This document shows, piece by piece, positions 1 through 7,360 of a stretch of DNA of 64,000 bases. How positions within the stretch are numbered: the first letter of the stretch is position 1; each line of letters starts with the position of its first letter. The notes beneath the pieces are model-generated. The model did not search any database. It worked only from the letters and a program-made list of their open reading frames with translations, and was not told the DNA's origin. Origin of the DNA: Dyella sp. RRB7 (GTDB lineage: Bacteria; Pseudomonadota; Gammaproteobacteria; Xanthomonadales; Rhodanobacteraceae). Position numbers and translations under genes: made by a program. The DNA is taken from contig NZ_JAKWJS010000008.1 in the NCBI RefSeq assembly GCF_022761115.1, positions 1 to 64,000 of the forward strand. Direction: 5' to 3'.

Positions 1-342
1 AGAGTTTGAACGGCGCTACGCGCAAAGCGGCTCGTAAGTGTCTACAGAACTCTGGCCGGTCCAAGCAGTTTGCCGAATCGCTCCACGAGCAGGGTGTGGC
101 TGCCAACGCAACGAAGCGCATCGAGCGCGGTGTGATCCGAAAAGGGGCCAGCGCAGGCGCTGGCTGCACGGCTGGCCTTCAGGCCGTGGATGGGTCACTG
201 CTTTGGGAAGGGCGGGCGCATAGCGCCCGCGTGGTCGGCGGGAGAAGGGCAATGGGGTGGGGCATTGATGGCAGATCGCGCACCTGGCCAGCTCGGGTAT
301 GTCGCCATTGCTGAACGAGCCTCCGCTGGCGATAAGAGAGTT

Positions 343-358
343 CTTCTGCATGCAGAAG
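343..358. repeat. palindrome CTTCTGCATGCAGAAG, copy 1
   Basis: Perfect 16-base palindrome. Two further copies lie at 548 and 625; all share TTCTGCATGCAGAA while the flanking bases differ. The function is unknown; a protein-binding or recombination site is possible. Confidence 0.75.
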
Positions 359-547
359 GAAATCGCTAGTACCTCGTCGCACCCTCTAGAACTGTGAGCC
401 GAGCAAAGGGAGGTGGCGGAGGGGTTCCCTCCGCCGGATGCGCTCTTTTTCTGTCGGTGAAGCCAGGTGCCCATACAGCCCGCTTTCGCGGGCTACGCGC
501 GGACTTCAACTCTGAAGCGCTGGTCCTCTGCCAAACCTGCTGTGTTT

Positions 548-563
548 CTTCTGCATGCAGAAG
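548..563. repeat. palindrome CTTCTGCATGCAGAAG, copy 2
   Basis: Perfect 16-base palindrome identical to the copy at 343-358, 205 bases further on. No similarity is seen in the flanks, so the palindrome itself is the conserved unit. Confidence 0.75.
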
Positions 564-624
564 ACTCGTTAGGTTGCGAAAGCTATTGCAGGATAGGCTG
601 TCGCCGTCATTTATCACATAGAAC

Positions 625-640
625 CTTCTGCATGCAGAAA
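625..640. repeat. palindrome CTTCTGCATGCAGAAA, copy 3
   Basis: Third copy, 15 of 16 bases identical to the other two, with the 14-base core TTCTGCATGCAGAA intact. It lies about 65 bases beyond the 3' end of the ATPase gene that ends at 705. Confidence 0.7.
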
Positions 641-704
641 ATTGATGGCAGTAAGAGCGCTTGTGTTGAGTCGAGTTTCCGGACTTTGGCCCCATTCCCT
701 CGCT

Positions 705-3467
705 TTAGAGCGGAATGGAGCCAATATTCTTTTTCAGCAGAGCCTGTGTGCGCGGTCGCCCAGCTGCCGAGGTGGCGAAGCCTAGCCCGTATCGGTAAAT
801 TTCAGGGAGAAATAGTCGCTCTTCATTCAAGTTGCCGTCGACGTCTTCATAGATCACGCCGATTTCCTTCAACAAACCAAGAAGGTTTGCATCCAGCTGT
901 GCCTGTTCCTGGCTAAACGGCACCTTTAGGTCGTGGATGCCTTGCTGCTCCATGAGTTCTATCCATCTTCTCAGGGGGGCAATTTCTGACTTAGCCTCAG
1001 TTACCTTCTCTGTGCTGCAATTAGGGATGGCCTTGCGCATGGATTCTGGTGTAAGGACACGATCAGGCCATGTTTGCCCCGTTCGTGTCGATTCCAAATC
1101 AGCAGCAATCTTCAAGAAGCGGACTAAGTCACGTGCTTGCACGTTACCCTTTAAATCGCACAGCGCGGCATAAACCCATCGCGCAGAGTGCGCCTCTTTA
1201 GATTTTTCGCCACCGAGCTTTTTACCCCATAGGCGTTCCAACTCAATCTTCAAATCTTCGATGCGCAAGGATTCCGCGGACTTTGGCTCGGCAGTGTGAA
1301 TGCCGGCTTGGCAGCTCAGCATGAAGGCCAAACGCAAGAAGCTCTCAGGATTCCATTGCAGGCGGAACGGTTGGAAGCGTTGCAGCCACTGGCCCAGGTT
1401 CTGGCGGATCGCGGTCTGCACGTAATCTGCTCGCACGAAAACTATGGCGCCGATGCGTCGGTTCTCAAGCTCGCTGATGCGATTCGGCAAACGCAGCAAG
1501 GCATGGATAGCCTCCGTAGCATTGCCCTCATTGGCATCCTTAAACGCATCTTCAATGCCATCGAAAACGAGTACCACTCGCGCGTGATGCGTAAAAAGTG
1601 ATTCGTTTACTGCCCGCAGTCCGCCCTCCGACAGGCCGAACTGACGGGCGATAAGACCGTCCCAGAAGTCCTCCCAGTGATCAGGTGGTGACTTGCGAGC
1701 GTCTTCAATCAGTCGCCGAACAGCACTCGCACTAAGCAAAAGCTGCTTGTCGCCTTGAATGAGGTCAAGTGTGCATCCTTGCGCTAGTTTGATTTCTCCA
1801 TCGGGCTTGTCCTCGATGTTATCGGACCACAGCGCCGGAAAGATTGCGGCGTCGGTTGTGTTCGGTTTGGCGAACCCCAACTTGCTCAAGAAGCTCTGCC
1901 ATGTGCGGTTTCCCACTACTTGGCGGAACGTGAACGTTTTTCCTGCTCCTTTGGCACCGATCATCCATAGGTTGGGTAAATCGTTGGCGTAATGCTTGCC
2001 GAGATTGAGCAACGGCTCAGTGGCCAATATTGCATTCGTAGTGCTGCTGTCAGCGAACTCGGCAGCCTTGCAGACCTCATGCAGTCTTCTTGCTTGTTCC
2101 TGCCTTGACGAACTTGTGGTACTGGACCCTCCGATAGTCGTAGCCGGCGATTCTGCTAGGGGCGCGGCATAGAGAGCATCAGCCCATTCACTCGCACTGG
2201 TAAACAGGCGGCTGGCCTTGGGCAATGCGTCTAATGCTTCACGCATCGACCCAATGGACATGAGCGTTTCCAGGAACTCGGCTTCCAGCCACTGCACGCC
2301 GGATGTCAGCGCATCATCTGTGGGATACGCCTCGCCTAGGGTTTTCAGTGCCTGCTCATAATGGTCTGTGTCGCGAAGCTGCTTAGTCAGCAGGCTCAAC
2401 ACCAGCGTGGGACGCGCGCTCTCTTGCTGAGCTGAAGGCAGCTGACGATTGAAGGCATACAAGCGACGCAATACTTCTGCCATACCATGCACCGATTGCG
2501 GTGCAATGGTGCTGACGAAGAAGTGATCCACTCGGGGGTCAAACAGAATGGGGCTTGCCAGTTCACTCAAACCCGCTCGTAGGTCTATGAACACAGCATC
2601 TACATTCAGCCGCCGGCCAAGGGCATGCAAATGATCTGACAACTGCCAGGGGTTGGCCGGGTTACGCGCTAAGTGTTCGGGCGCCACCGGCATGTCCTGG
2701 ATCTCAGCCAAGTCCAAGGCTGCCGGCAATACAAATAGCTGGCGCTGCATTCCTCCTACGCTGAGCGAGGTTTTGCTCAACTCTTGCGCAAAGAAATCCA
2801 GTGTGGCCTCTAGCCCTGCAGGAGGGTAGTGTAAAGCTTCCATCAATTGCACGAAGGACACCGTGGGCCGATTGACATCGTCTAACCAGAAGCTGACGCC
2901 AGGGGCCTCCAGGTCCGCGTCCACCACGAGAATTCTTTTTGGGCCGGAGCCGGGGCTCTGCATGCATGCCGTAACGTAGGTCATGAGGGCGCTGGTGCGA
3001 CCGACACCGCCTTTGAACGAATGGAATGAGACCAAGTCAGGACCTGTTTCCCAGCCCGTTGGGGTGTTTGCCAGGGGGCGAACAGGCGAATGCATGGCAA
3101 GATCCGCAGCTATGGTCGCCTCACCGGTGGGTAAATAGGTGACATCGCGCCACAGCGGGTAGCTTTGCCCCGCAATAGGCGCAGCACCTTCAGTATCCAG
3201 CATCAACTCTACCGGGTAGCTGGCTTCGCCAATGCGCAGCCTGATTGAACGATGCTCGGGTTGATAGGCATTGCCAAAGACGTGGCTTAGCCAGTCGTCC
3301 ACCGACTCAGCTTTGACAGCGTGTCGTACCTCCATTCCACTGGGAAAGCAGTCGATACCTTGCACGCCTTCGGGCAGTTGGGTCCACAACGCAGTGCGTT
3401 GCTTGAGCAAGCGTTCAACGTCCAGCCAGGTTAGCAAACGCTCGGCTGCATCTGATTGCATGCTCAT
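705..3467 (-). CDS. large double-P-loop ATPase with ParA-like KGGVGR motif, putative defence/island effector
   Basis: 920 aa. An N-terminal region of about 145 aa is followed by a ParA/MinD-like domain with a variant Walker A, KGGVGRT (residues 152-158), and VVDADLEAPG (181-190). A second nucleotide-binding domain of STAND/AAA style has Walker A GAKGAGKT (504-511) and Walker B VVLVFDGIED (631-640). This matches the KGGVGR-variant AAA ATPase type, whose role is not firmly established; such proteins occur on islands and I infer a defence-like role. The ATG at 3467 is chosen because it overlaps the upstream stop (ATGA) and follows AAGGAG at 3475-3480. Last gene of a minus-strand operon behind higBA. 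Lower GC and more A/T-ending codons than the core genome suggest acquisition by transfer. Confidence 0.8.
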   Translation of the reverse strand: MSMQSDAAERLLTWLDVERLLKQRTALWTQLPEGVQGIDCFPSGMEVRHAVKAESVDDWLSHVFGNAYQPEHRSIRLRIGEASYPVELMLDTEGAAPIAGQSYPLWRDVTYLPTGEATIAADLAMHSPVRPLANTPTGWETGPDLVSFHSFKGGVGRTSALMTYVTACMQSPGSGPKRILVVDADLEAPGVSFWLDDVNRPTVSFVQLMEALHYPPAGLEATLDFFAQELSKTSLSVGGMQRQLFVLPAALDLAEIQDMPVAPEHLARNPANPWQLSDHLHALGRRLNVDAVFIDLRAGLSELASPILFDPRVDHFFVSTIAPQSVHGMAEVLRRLYAFNRQLPSAQQESARPTLVLSLLTKQLRDTDHYEQALKTLGEAYPTDDALTSGVQWLEAEFLETLMSIGSMREALDALPKASRLFTSASEWADALYAAPLAESPATTIGGSSTTSSSRQEQARRLHEVCKAAEFADSSTTNAILATEPLLNLGKHYANDLPNLWMIGAKGAGKTFTFRQVVGNRTWQSFLSKLGFAKPNTTDAAIFPALWSDNIEDKPDGEIKLAQGCTLDLIQGDKQLLLSASAVRRLIEDARKSPPDHWEDFWDGLIARQFGLSEGGLRAVNESLFTHHARVVLVFDGIEDAFKDANEGNATEAIHALLRLPNRISELENRRIGAIVFVRADYVQTAIRQNLGQWLQRFQPFRLQWNPESFLRLAFMLSCQAGIHTAEPKSAESLRIEDLKIELERLWGKKLGGEKSKEAHSARWVYAALCDLKGNVQARDLVRFLKIAADLESTRTGQTWPDRVLTPESMRKAIPNCSTEKVTEAKSEIAPLRRWIELMEQQGIHDLKVPFSQEQAQLDANLLGLLKEIGVIYEDVDGNLNEERLFLPEIYRYGLGFATSAAGRPRTQALLKKNIGSIPL

Positions 3468-3901
3468 TTGAGTTCTCCTTGAATCCAGTTCAACACCTGC
3501 TCCAGCTTGCTCTCGCAATCGTTGTCGGTGGGGGACGTGCATTTGCCGCCATAGCGCCAAGCTTGGTGCAGGATGTTGATGTCGCCCTTGCGGGGTTCCT
3601 GAGCACCGTTCTGCGTCACAGGCTGAAGCTGTAAAGCTTCAGGTAGTGATAGTCCGGTCCCCACCTTCAGCTCTTTAAGCACGTGGCGCAGGTTGTGGCC
3701 GGTTCTTTCTATATCTTTGCGATCGAATAGGCTGCGGTTCTGCCTCTTGAGCCATACCGCTTTCAAGCCGCACTCCACTGCATAGAAGAGCAGCAAGCGG
3801 TGTGGGTTCGTGCGCGTATTACCTGCCGCTGGTAAGGCCATGGCGGAAAGTTCTCGCCAGGCACGCTTCAACTCGCGGTCAGTAAATGGGATCGCGCTCA
3901 T
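3464..3901 (-). CDS. HEPN-like small protein
   Basis: 145 aa, soluble, mostly helical. The patterns FYAVECGLKA (39-48), TGHNLRHVLKEL (67-78) and LHQAWRYGG (111-119) resemble HEPN-fold proteins, where an E-x-x-LKA helix is followed by a GH-x-L helix. An R-x6-H arrangement (R66/H73) could correspond to the RNase motif of toxic HEPN proteins, but I cannot confirm it. Both ends overlap neighbours by ATGA (63-aa gene upstream, ATPase downstream), so the three products are probably made together. It may be the effector or partner of the ATPase. The family call is by pattern only. Confidence 0.6.
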   Translation of the reverse strand: MSAIPFTDRELKRAWRELSAMALPAAGNTRTNPHRLLLFYAVECGLKAVWLKRQNRSLFDRKDIERTGHNLRHVLKELKVGTGLSLPEALQLQPVTQNGAQEPRKGDINILHQAWRYGGKCTSPTDNDCESKLEQVLNWIQGELK

Positions 3902-4089
3902 TGCAGAGTTCCTTCGAGGGCTCTATTCCAAGCGTTTTCCCGAGACCTTCTCGTCGTGCTATCGCCGAAGCTTTGCGTAATGGGTGTTAGATCGCGATTG
4001 CCCATAGATGGCACGGCGAACATTTGAATTCGCCTCCAATTGAGCACAGAGATCGGTTTGTACTGGCCTGCGAACAATCGAATTTCCAT
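3898..4089 (-). CDS. small hypothetical protein (63 aa) in island operon
   Basis: 63 aa, basic, no family recognised. It starts 15 bases after the end of higA with AGGT just upstream, and its stop overlaps the start of the HEPN-like gene (ATGA). The overlap and spacing are the main evidence that it is real. No signal peptide or membrane segment is visible. It could be a small regulator or only a translation-coupling frame. Confidence 0.45.
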   Translation of the reverse strand: MEIRLFAGQYKPISVLNWRRIQMFAVPSMGNRDLTPITQSFGDSTTRRSRENAWNRALEGTLQ

Positions 4090-4104
4090 TTGACCTGCGT
4101 GCGC

Positions 4105-4401
4105 TCAGGCTGCGCGAGGCTGGATGTGGGCCAGTGTGTCGCGCAACTCGCGACGGGCTGTTTCTAGCTCGTACCGCTTCTGCAGGTTCATCCACAGCTC
4201 CGGCGTAGTGCCGAAGTAACGACTTAGGCGCAGGGCGCTGTCGGCAGTGATGCCACGCCTTTCGTTCGCAATGTCGTTCACCCGTGCAGGGGTTACGCCG
4301 ATGGCGCGAGCGAGTGCATTGCTCGACAGTTCGAGTGGGCGCATGAACCCCTCACGGAGTATTTCGCCGGGGTGTACTGGCGTCAGCAGTTTGGTAGCCA
4401 T
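4105..4401 (-). CDS. higA: HigA-family antitoxin / XRE transcriptional regulator
   Basis: 98 aa. The opening TPVHPGEILREGFMRPLELS and the helix-turn-helix (ALARAIGVTPARVNDIANER) are typical of HigA/VapI antidotes, which neutralise HigB and repress their own promoter. The ATG at 4401 is preferred over one at 4419 because AGGA lies at proper distance before it. higB ends 26 bases upstream, and the 63-aa gene, HEPN-like gene and ATPase follow on the same strand, so HigA probably controls the whole operon through the palindrome at 4711-4729. Confidence 0.9.
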   Translation of the reverse strand: MATKLLTPVHPGEILREGFMRPLELSSNALARAIGVTPARVNDIANERRGITADSALRLSRYFGTTPELWMNLQKRYELETARRELRDTLAHIQPRAA

Positions 4402-4427
4402 GATCGTTCCTGTCTTCATCGTCAGCG

Positions 4428-4700
4428 CTAGTCGCAAATTTCCACGTCATAGGCGTCACTGTCTTTCCAGCGAAAACACAGTCGAAATTGGTCGTTCACG
4501 CGGATGCTGTGCTGAGCAGCCCGGTAACCCTTGAGCGCTTCCAGCCGATTACCTGGGGGAGCGCGAAGGTCTTCCAGCACCACCGCCGCATCGAGATATT
4601 CCAGCTTGCGGCGGACCGCTTCTTCGATGTTCACGAAGCGCCGGACACGCGCGCCACTGAGCAGGACTTCCGTATCCTTGTTGGCGAAGGTCTTTATCAT
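4428..4700 (-). CDS. higB: HigB-family mRNA-interferase toxin
   Basis: 90 aa from the ATG at 4700. MIKTFANKDTEVLLSG, the central region LRAPPGNRLEALKG and QHSIRVNDQFRLCFRW are the hallmarks of HigB/RelE-like toxins, which cut mRNA on the ribosome. Toxin-before-antitoxin order is the usual higBA arrangement. A longer frame from 4730 would run through the operator palindrome, so the 4700 start is preferred. Length fits the family (about 92 aa). Confidence 0.9.
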   Translation of the reverse strand: MIKTFANKDTEVLLSGARVRRFVNIEEAVRRKLEYLDAAVVLEDLRAPPGNRLEALKGYRAAQHSIRVNDQFRLCFRWKDSDAYDVEICD

Positions 4701-4710
4701 GATATTGCCG

Positions 4711-4729
4711 TGTATCGATATACGATACA
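4711..4729. promoter_or_regulatory. perfect inverted repeat, probable HigA operator
   Basis: TGTATCG, 5 bases, CGATACA: a perfect 7+5+7 inverted repeat ending 11 bases before the higB start codon. HigA antitoxins bind short palindromes over the toxin promoter, so this is the expected autoregulatory site and would govern the five-gene operon. The assignment is by position and symmetry. Confidence 0.65.
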
Positions 4730-4883
4730 AAACAAGGCGATTTCAGTACATTGGAGGTACAGCAGTCAGTTGGTCAATCTTTCGCCAGTCTCCGCTAAGC
4801 TACTGATTGCAAAATTTATTTGTCTATACAAGGCTTCGTTAAGCTTCGCAGGATTTTCAATGACTTATTGATTTTCTTGAGAA

Positions 4884-4928
4884 CTTTTAATCTATTGGTC
4901 CCGAGTTCGAATCTCGGACGGCCCACCA
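4884..4928 (+). pseudogene. 3' half of tRNA-Lys(UUU), integration site (att) remnant
   Basis: The sequence matches tRNA positions 32-76 exactly: anticodon loop CTTTTAA, anticodon-stem 3' strand TCTAT, five-base variable loop, T arm CCGAG-TTCGAAT-CTCGG, acceptor 3' strand ACGGCCC, discriminator A and CCA. The 5' half is absent: AT-rich sequence replaces it and cannot pair with TCTAT. Tyrosine integrases commonly recombine in the anticodon loop and duplicate the tRNA 3' part at the far end of the element. So this marks the island boundary; the intact tRNA should lie beyond the left edge. Confidence 0.85.
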
Positions 4929-4936
4929 AAGCATGG

Positions 4937-4967
4937 AAGGACTCGCGGAGACGCGGGTCCTTTTTTT
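4937..4967 (+). terminator. rho-independent terminator of former tRNA-Lys
   Basis: Stem GGACTCGCG (939-947), loop GAGA, CGCGGGTCC (952-960) with one G-T pair, followed by seven T. It lies 10 bases after the CCA of the tRNA remnant and would end tRNA transcription. Confidence 0.85.
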
Positions 4968-5006
4968 GTTGGTCGTCTGCGTGGAGCGAAGGCGATCCCG
5001 GGGCCG

Positions 5007-6443
5007 TCAGCTCGCCTGTCGCCAGGTGGTCGAAGGGCGGCTGCGCGGCTGGGAATGGATTTCCATCACCGGCATGCGGGGCAGGTCGAACCAGAAGGTG
5101 CTGCCGCGGCCGGGTTCCGAGCGCAGGCCGATCCGGGTGCCCAGCAGTTGCGCCAGTCGCTCGGCAATGGCCAAGCCCAGCCCATAACCGTTGCGACGTT
5201 CGTTCTCGCCGGTCTGCAGCTGGACGAATTCTTCGAAAATCCGCTGCTGGTGAATCACGGCAATGCCCGGACCGTTGTCGCGTACTTCGATGCGGATCGA
5301 CTGGCCGCGGCGACGGGCCGCGATCAGCACGCGGCCGTGCGGTGCATTGATGATGGCATTGCTGGCCAACTGGTAGAGCAGGTTGGCGGCGACGTCGGCG
5401 TCCCCGTGCAGGTGATGATGGCTGCCGCGCCATACCAGCGCGACCTGTTGCTGCGCGGCTTCGTGGTTGAGCGAGGTGCGGTCGCGCATGAACAGCTCGG
5501 CCGCGGTGAAGCCGACCGGCTTGACCGCGATGACGCCGGCATCGAGCCGGGATATCTCCAGCAGGGCATCGAGCAGGCGCGTCATCGAGGCGATGCTGGC
5601 GCGTACCTGCCGGAACAGCACTTGCTGCTCATCGTTGGCATGGGCGTCGAAGCCGCCGGCGAACAGTTCCAGCGCTTGCAGGGGTTGGCGGAAGTGGTGG
5701 CTGACCAGGGCAATGAACTGCGATTTGCTGCGGGTGGCGGCCTGGCTCTGGCGCAAGCGGTCAAGCGCTTCGACGGCGTTGTCGCGCTGCATGGCGCTCC
5801 AGTCGCGCCGCTGCTCTTCCTCGACATCGAACAGCTGCTGCACGGTTTGCGTGATCTCGCTGAACTCCGCGCTTACCGGCGTGGTGTCCGTTCCCGGGTG
5901 GCGGCCATGGGCCAGCTCTTGCAGCGAGGCCTGGATATGCGACAGCGGCTCCAGCACGCGATGCCGAAGCGTGACCCGGGACAGCCAGGCCAGCACGATG
6001 ATGCCCGCCGCGCACAGGCTGCCCAGCAGCCACACCATGCCCTTGGCACGCTGCAACGGGCGTGTATCGAATTGCATGCTGAGCCAGGACGCGCTGTTGT
6101 CGCGACCATCCAGCTCGCTGCGATAGGTGGCGACGCCGTCGGCAGGTGCGGTGCCGCTGCTCCAGACGCCGCCGTTGGAACGATGAAGTTCGATTCGACG
6201 CAACTGGTCGGCTTGTCCTTCGCGCAAGACACGATCCAGGGCGTCCTGCGGCGAATGGCTCTCGTCATTCGAGAGCTGACGGGTGATGCGTTCCATGCGC
6301 AGGGCGATGGCTGCGTCGGCGCGTTCGCCGAGGTTATGCACCTGCTGGACGCACAACGCGAGAACCAACGCCAACGCGGCGATCGTGCCTGGAAGCACGA
6401 CATCGATGAACAGGCGGGGAAGCAGGCGGGCGCGCGGCTCCAT
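5007..6443 (-). CDS. membrane sensor histidine kinase
   Basis: 478 aa. Two membrane segments (about 12-33 and 135-155) enclose a periplasmic sensor region of about 100 aa. Then come a HAMP/linker coiled stretch, a HisKA domain with phospho-acceptor His249 in SHHFRQPLQAL, and a HATPase_c domain with an N box (NLLYQLASNAI), DNGPGIA and GYGLGLAIA. No receiver domain is present. The RQPL-type dimerisation helix is shared with the hybrid kinase at 11290-13194, so the two are related. No response regulator is adjacent in the same direction; the LuxR-type regulator at 8535-9218 is a candidate partner. First intact core gene after the island boundary. Confidence 0.9.
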   Translation of the reverse strand: MEPRARLLPRLFIDVVLPGTIAALALVLALCVQQVHNLGERADAAIALRMERITRQLSNDESHSPQDALDRVLREGQADQLRRIELHRSNGGVWSSGTAPADGVATYRSELDGRDNSASWLSMQFDTRPLQRAKGMVWLLGSLCAAGIIVLAWLSRVTLRHRVLEPLSHIQASLQELAHGRHPGTDTTPVSAEFSEITQTVQQLFDVEEEQRRDWSAMQRDNAVEALDRLRQSQAATRSKSQFIALVSHHFRQPLQALELFAGGFDAHANDEQQVLFRQVRASIASMTRLLDALLEISRLDAGVIAVKPVGFTAAELFMRDRTSLNHEAAQQQVALVWRGSHHHLHGDADVAANLLYQLASNAIINAPHGRVLIAARRRGQSIRIEVRDNGPGIAVIHQQRIFEEFVQLQTGENERRNGYGLGLAIAERLAQLLGTRIGLRSEPGRGSTFWFDLPRMPVMEIHSQPRSRPSTTWRQAS

Positions 6444-6786
6444 GCCTCAGGCCTCTGCCATCGGCAAGCGTGATGGCTTCTGGCCTGGTGTCCAGCGGCA
6501 GGGCATGACCTGAGTCGGCTGCATGATGGTGGACCCGCGGCAGTGAGGCACAAAGGCACATCTCCGGCGGAGCGTGCCATGGAGGCCACTCTAAAGAATC
6601 GTAGCAGGGGCGACGATACGCACTTCGTTCTAGCGCCAGGTGCCGTAGTGCAAACGGTCTATCTGCCCTTGCCGACAGGCCGGCGTCAGCAAGCAGTGGA
6701 TCGTTTGCGGCAGCGTTGCATGACGGCCAGCCGATTTGGCGCTACCTTGCACACCCGTATGGCCCGTCCGGTCCATGGAGACCCTT
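6444..6786. other. divergent intergenic region, nothing clear
   Basis: About 340 bases between the divergently read kinase gene and the DUF3617 gene. It must hold both promoters, but I see no clear -35/-10 pair, palindrome or small gene with a good ribosome-binding site. Confidence 0.4.
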
Positions 6787-7305
6787 ATGTCCGCTCGTTG
6801 TCGTTGCTTGCTTGCTGTTTCCTTGCTGGGTATCACCGGCATCGCCCTGGCGCAGGATCTCCCGGCCAACATGCCCAAGCGCAAGCCCGGCCTGTGGGAA
6901 ATGCAGACCACCGGCATGGGCGGCCAGCCGCAGCTGATGAAGCTTTGCCTTGATGCCGATACCGACCAGGCGATGTACAAGATGGGCGCACAGATGAGCG
7001 GCCACATGTGCAGCAAGTTCGATATCCACGTGGAAGGCACCACCGTGGTGTCCGATGCCGTCTGCAAGATGGATGGTCCCAATGGCCCGGTCAGCATGAC
7101 CAGCCATAGCGAAACGCGCTTCGAGGGCGATACCTCCTACCAGACCCAGGGCCATGTGACGTATGACCCGGCGATGATGGGGCAGGGCGACATGACGATC
7201 ACCAGCACGGGCCGCTGGGTGGGGCAGTGCGCGGCGGGCCAGAAGCCGGGTGACATGGTGATGCCCAATGGGCAGAGCATGAACATCAAGGATATGCAGC
7301 ATTAA
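6787..7305 (+). CDS. DUF3617 family exported protein
   Basis: 172 aa with a signal peptide (MSARCRCLLAVSLLGITG..., cut near ALA-QD). The mature part has KPGLWEMQTTGMGG near its start, and later paired cysteines (LCLD, HMCSKF, AVCKM) and GRWVGQC, as in DUF3617 proteins, which are periplasmic and of unknown function. Rich in methionine and glycine. Start at 6787 because GGAG precedes it by 6 bases; an earlier in-frame ATG at 6775 lacks this. It stands alone on the plus strand between minus-strand signalling genes. Confidence 0.8.
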   Translation: MSARCRCLLAVSLLGITGIALAQDLPANMPKRKPGLWEMQTTGMGGQPQLMKLCLDADTDQAMYKMGAQMSGHMCSKFDIHVEGTTVVSDAVCKMDGPNGPVSMTSHSETRFEGDTSYQTQGHVTYDPAMMGQGDMTITSTGRWVGQCAAGQKPGDMVMPNGQSMNIKDMQH

Positions 7306-7315
7306 ACCGGCGGCG

Positions 7316-7342
7316 CGCGGCAAGGCAGCCGGCCTTGCCGCG
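7316..7342. terminator. hairpin between convergent genes
   Basis: Perfect 10-base stem CGCGGCAAGG / CCTTGCCGCG with a 7-base loop between the convergent ends of the DUF3617 gene and the PhnD-like gene. There is no T run, so its role as a bidirectional terminator is inferred from position. Confidence 0.55.
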
Positions 7343-7360
7343 TGAACGAGACCGATGGAT

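Larger units (their letters stand above)
1..704. other. gene-poor end of genomic island, no convincing CDS
   Basis: I see no reading frame here that looks like a real protein: the open frames are arginine/cysteine-rich, lack plausible ribosome-binding sites and overlap each other. The stretch holds three copies of a short palindrome (343-358, 548-563, 625-640) and a GC-rich inverted repeat near 210-235. It may contain decayed coding DNA or non-coding island DNA; the left side of the island lies outside the window. Confidence 0.5.

Noticed and set aside
16-474. 152-codon minus-strand frame in the island tip
   Set aside because: No ribosome-binding site, cysteine/serine/arginine-rich composition, runs through a repeat palindrome and overlaps other weak frames; no family resemblance.
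343-640. CRISPR array
   Set aside because: The repeat is a 16-base palindrome with spacings of 205 and 77 bases and only three copies; no regular repeat-spacer pattern and no cas gene.
4845-4928. Complete tRNA-Lys gene
   Set aside because: Only the part from the anticodon loop to CCA is present; upstream bases cannot form the D arm, the acceptor 5' strand GGGCCGT or the partner of TCTAT.
4730-5006. Extended higB start at 4730
   Set aside because: It would place the palindromic operator inside the coding region; the ATG at 4700 gives a toxin of normal length beginning with the family-typical MIKTF.
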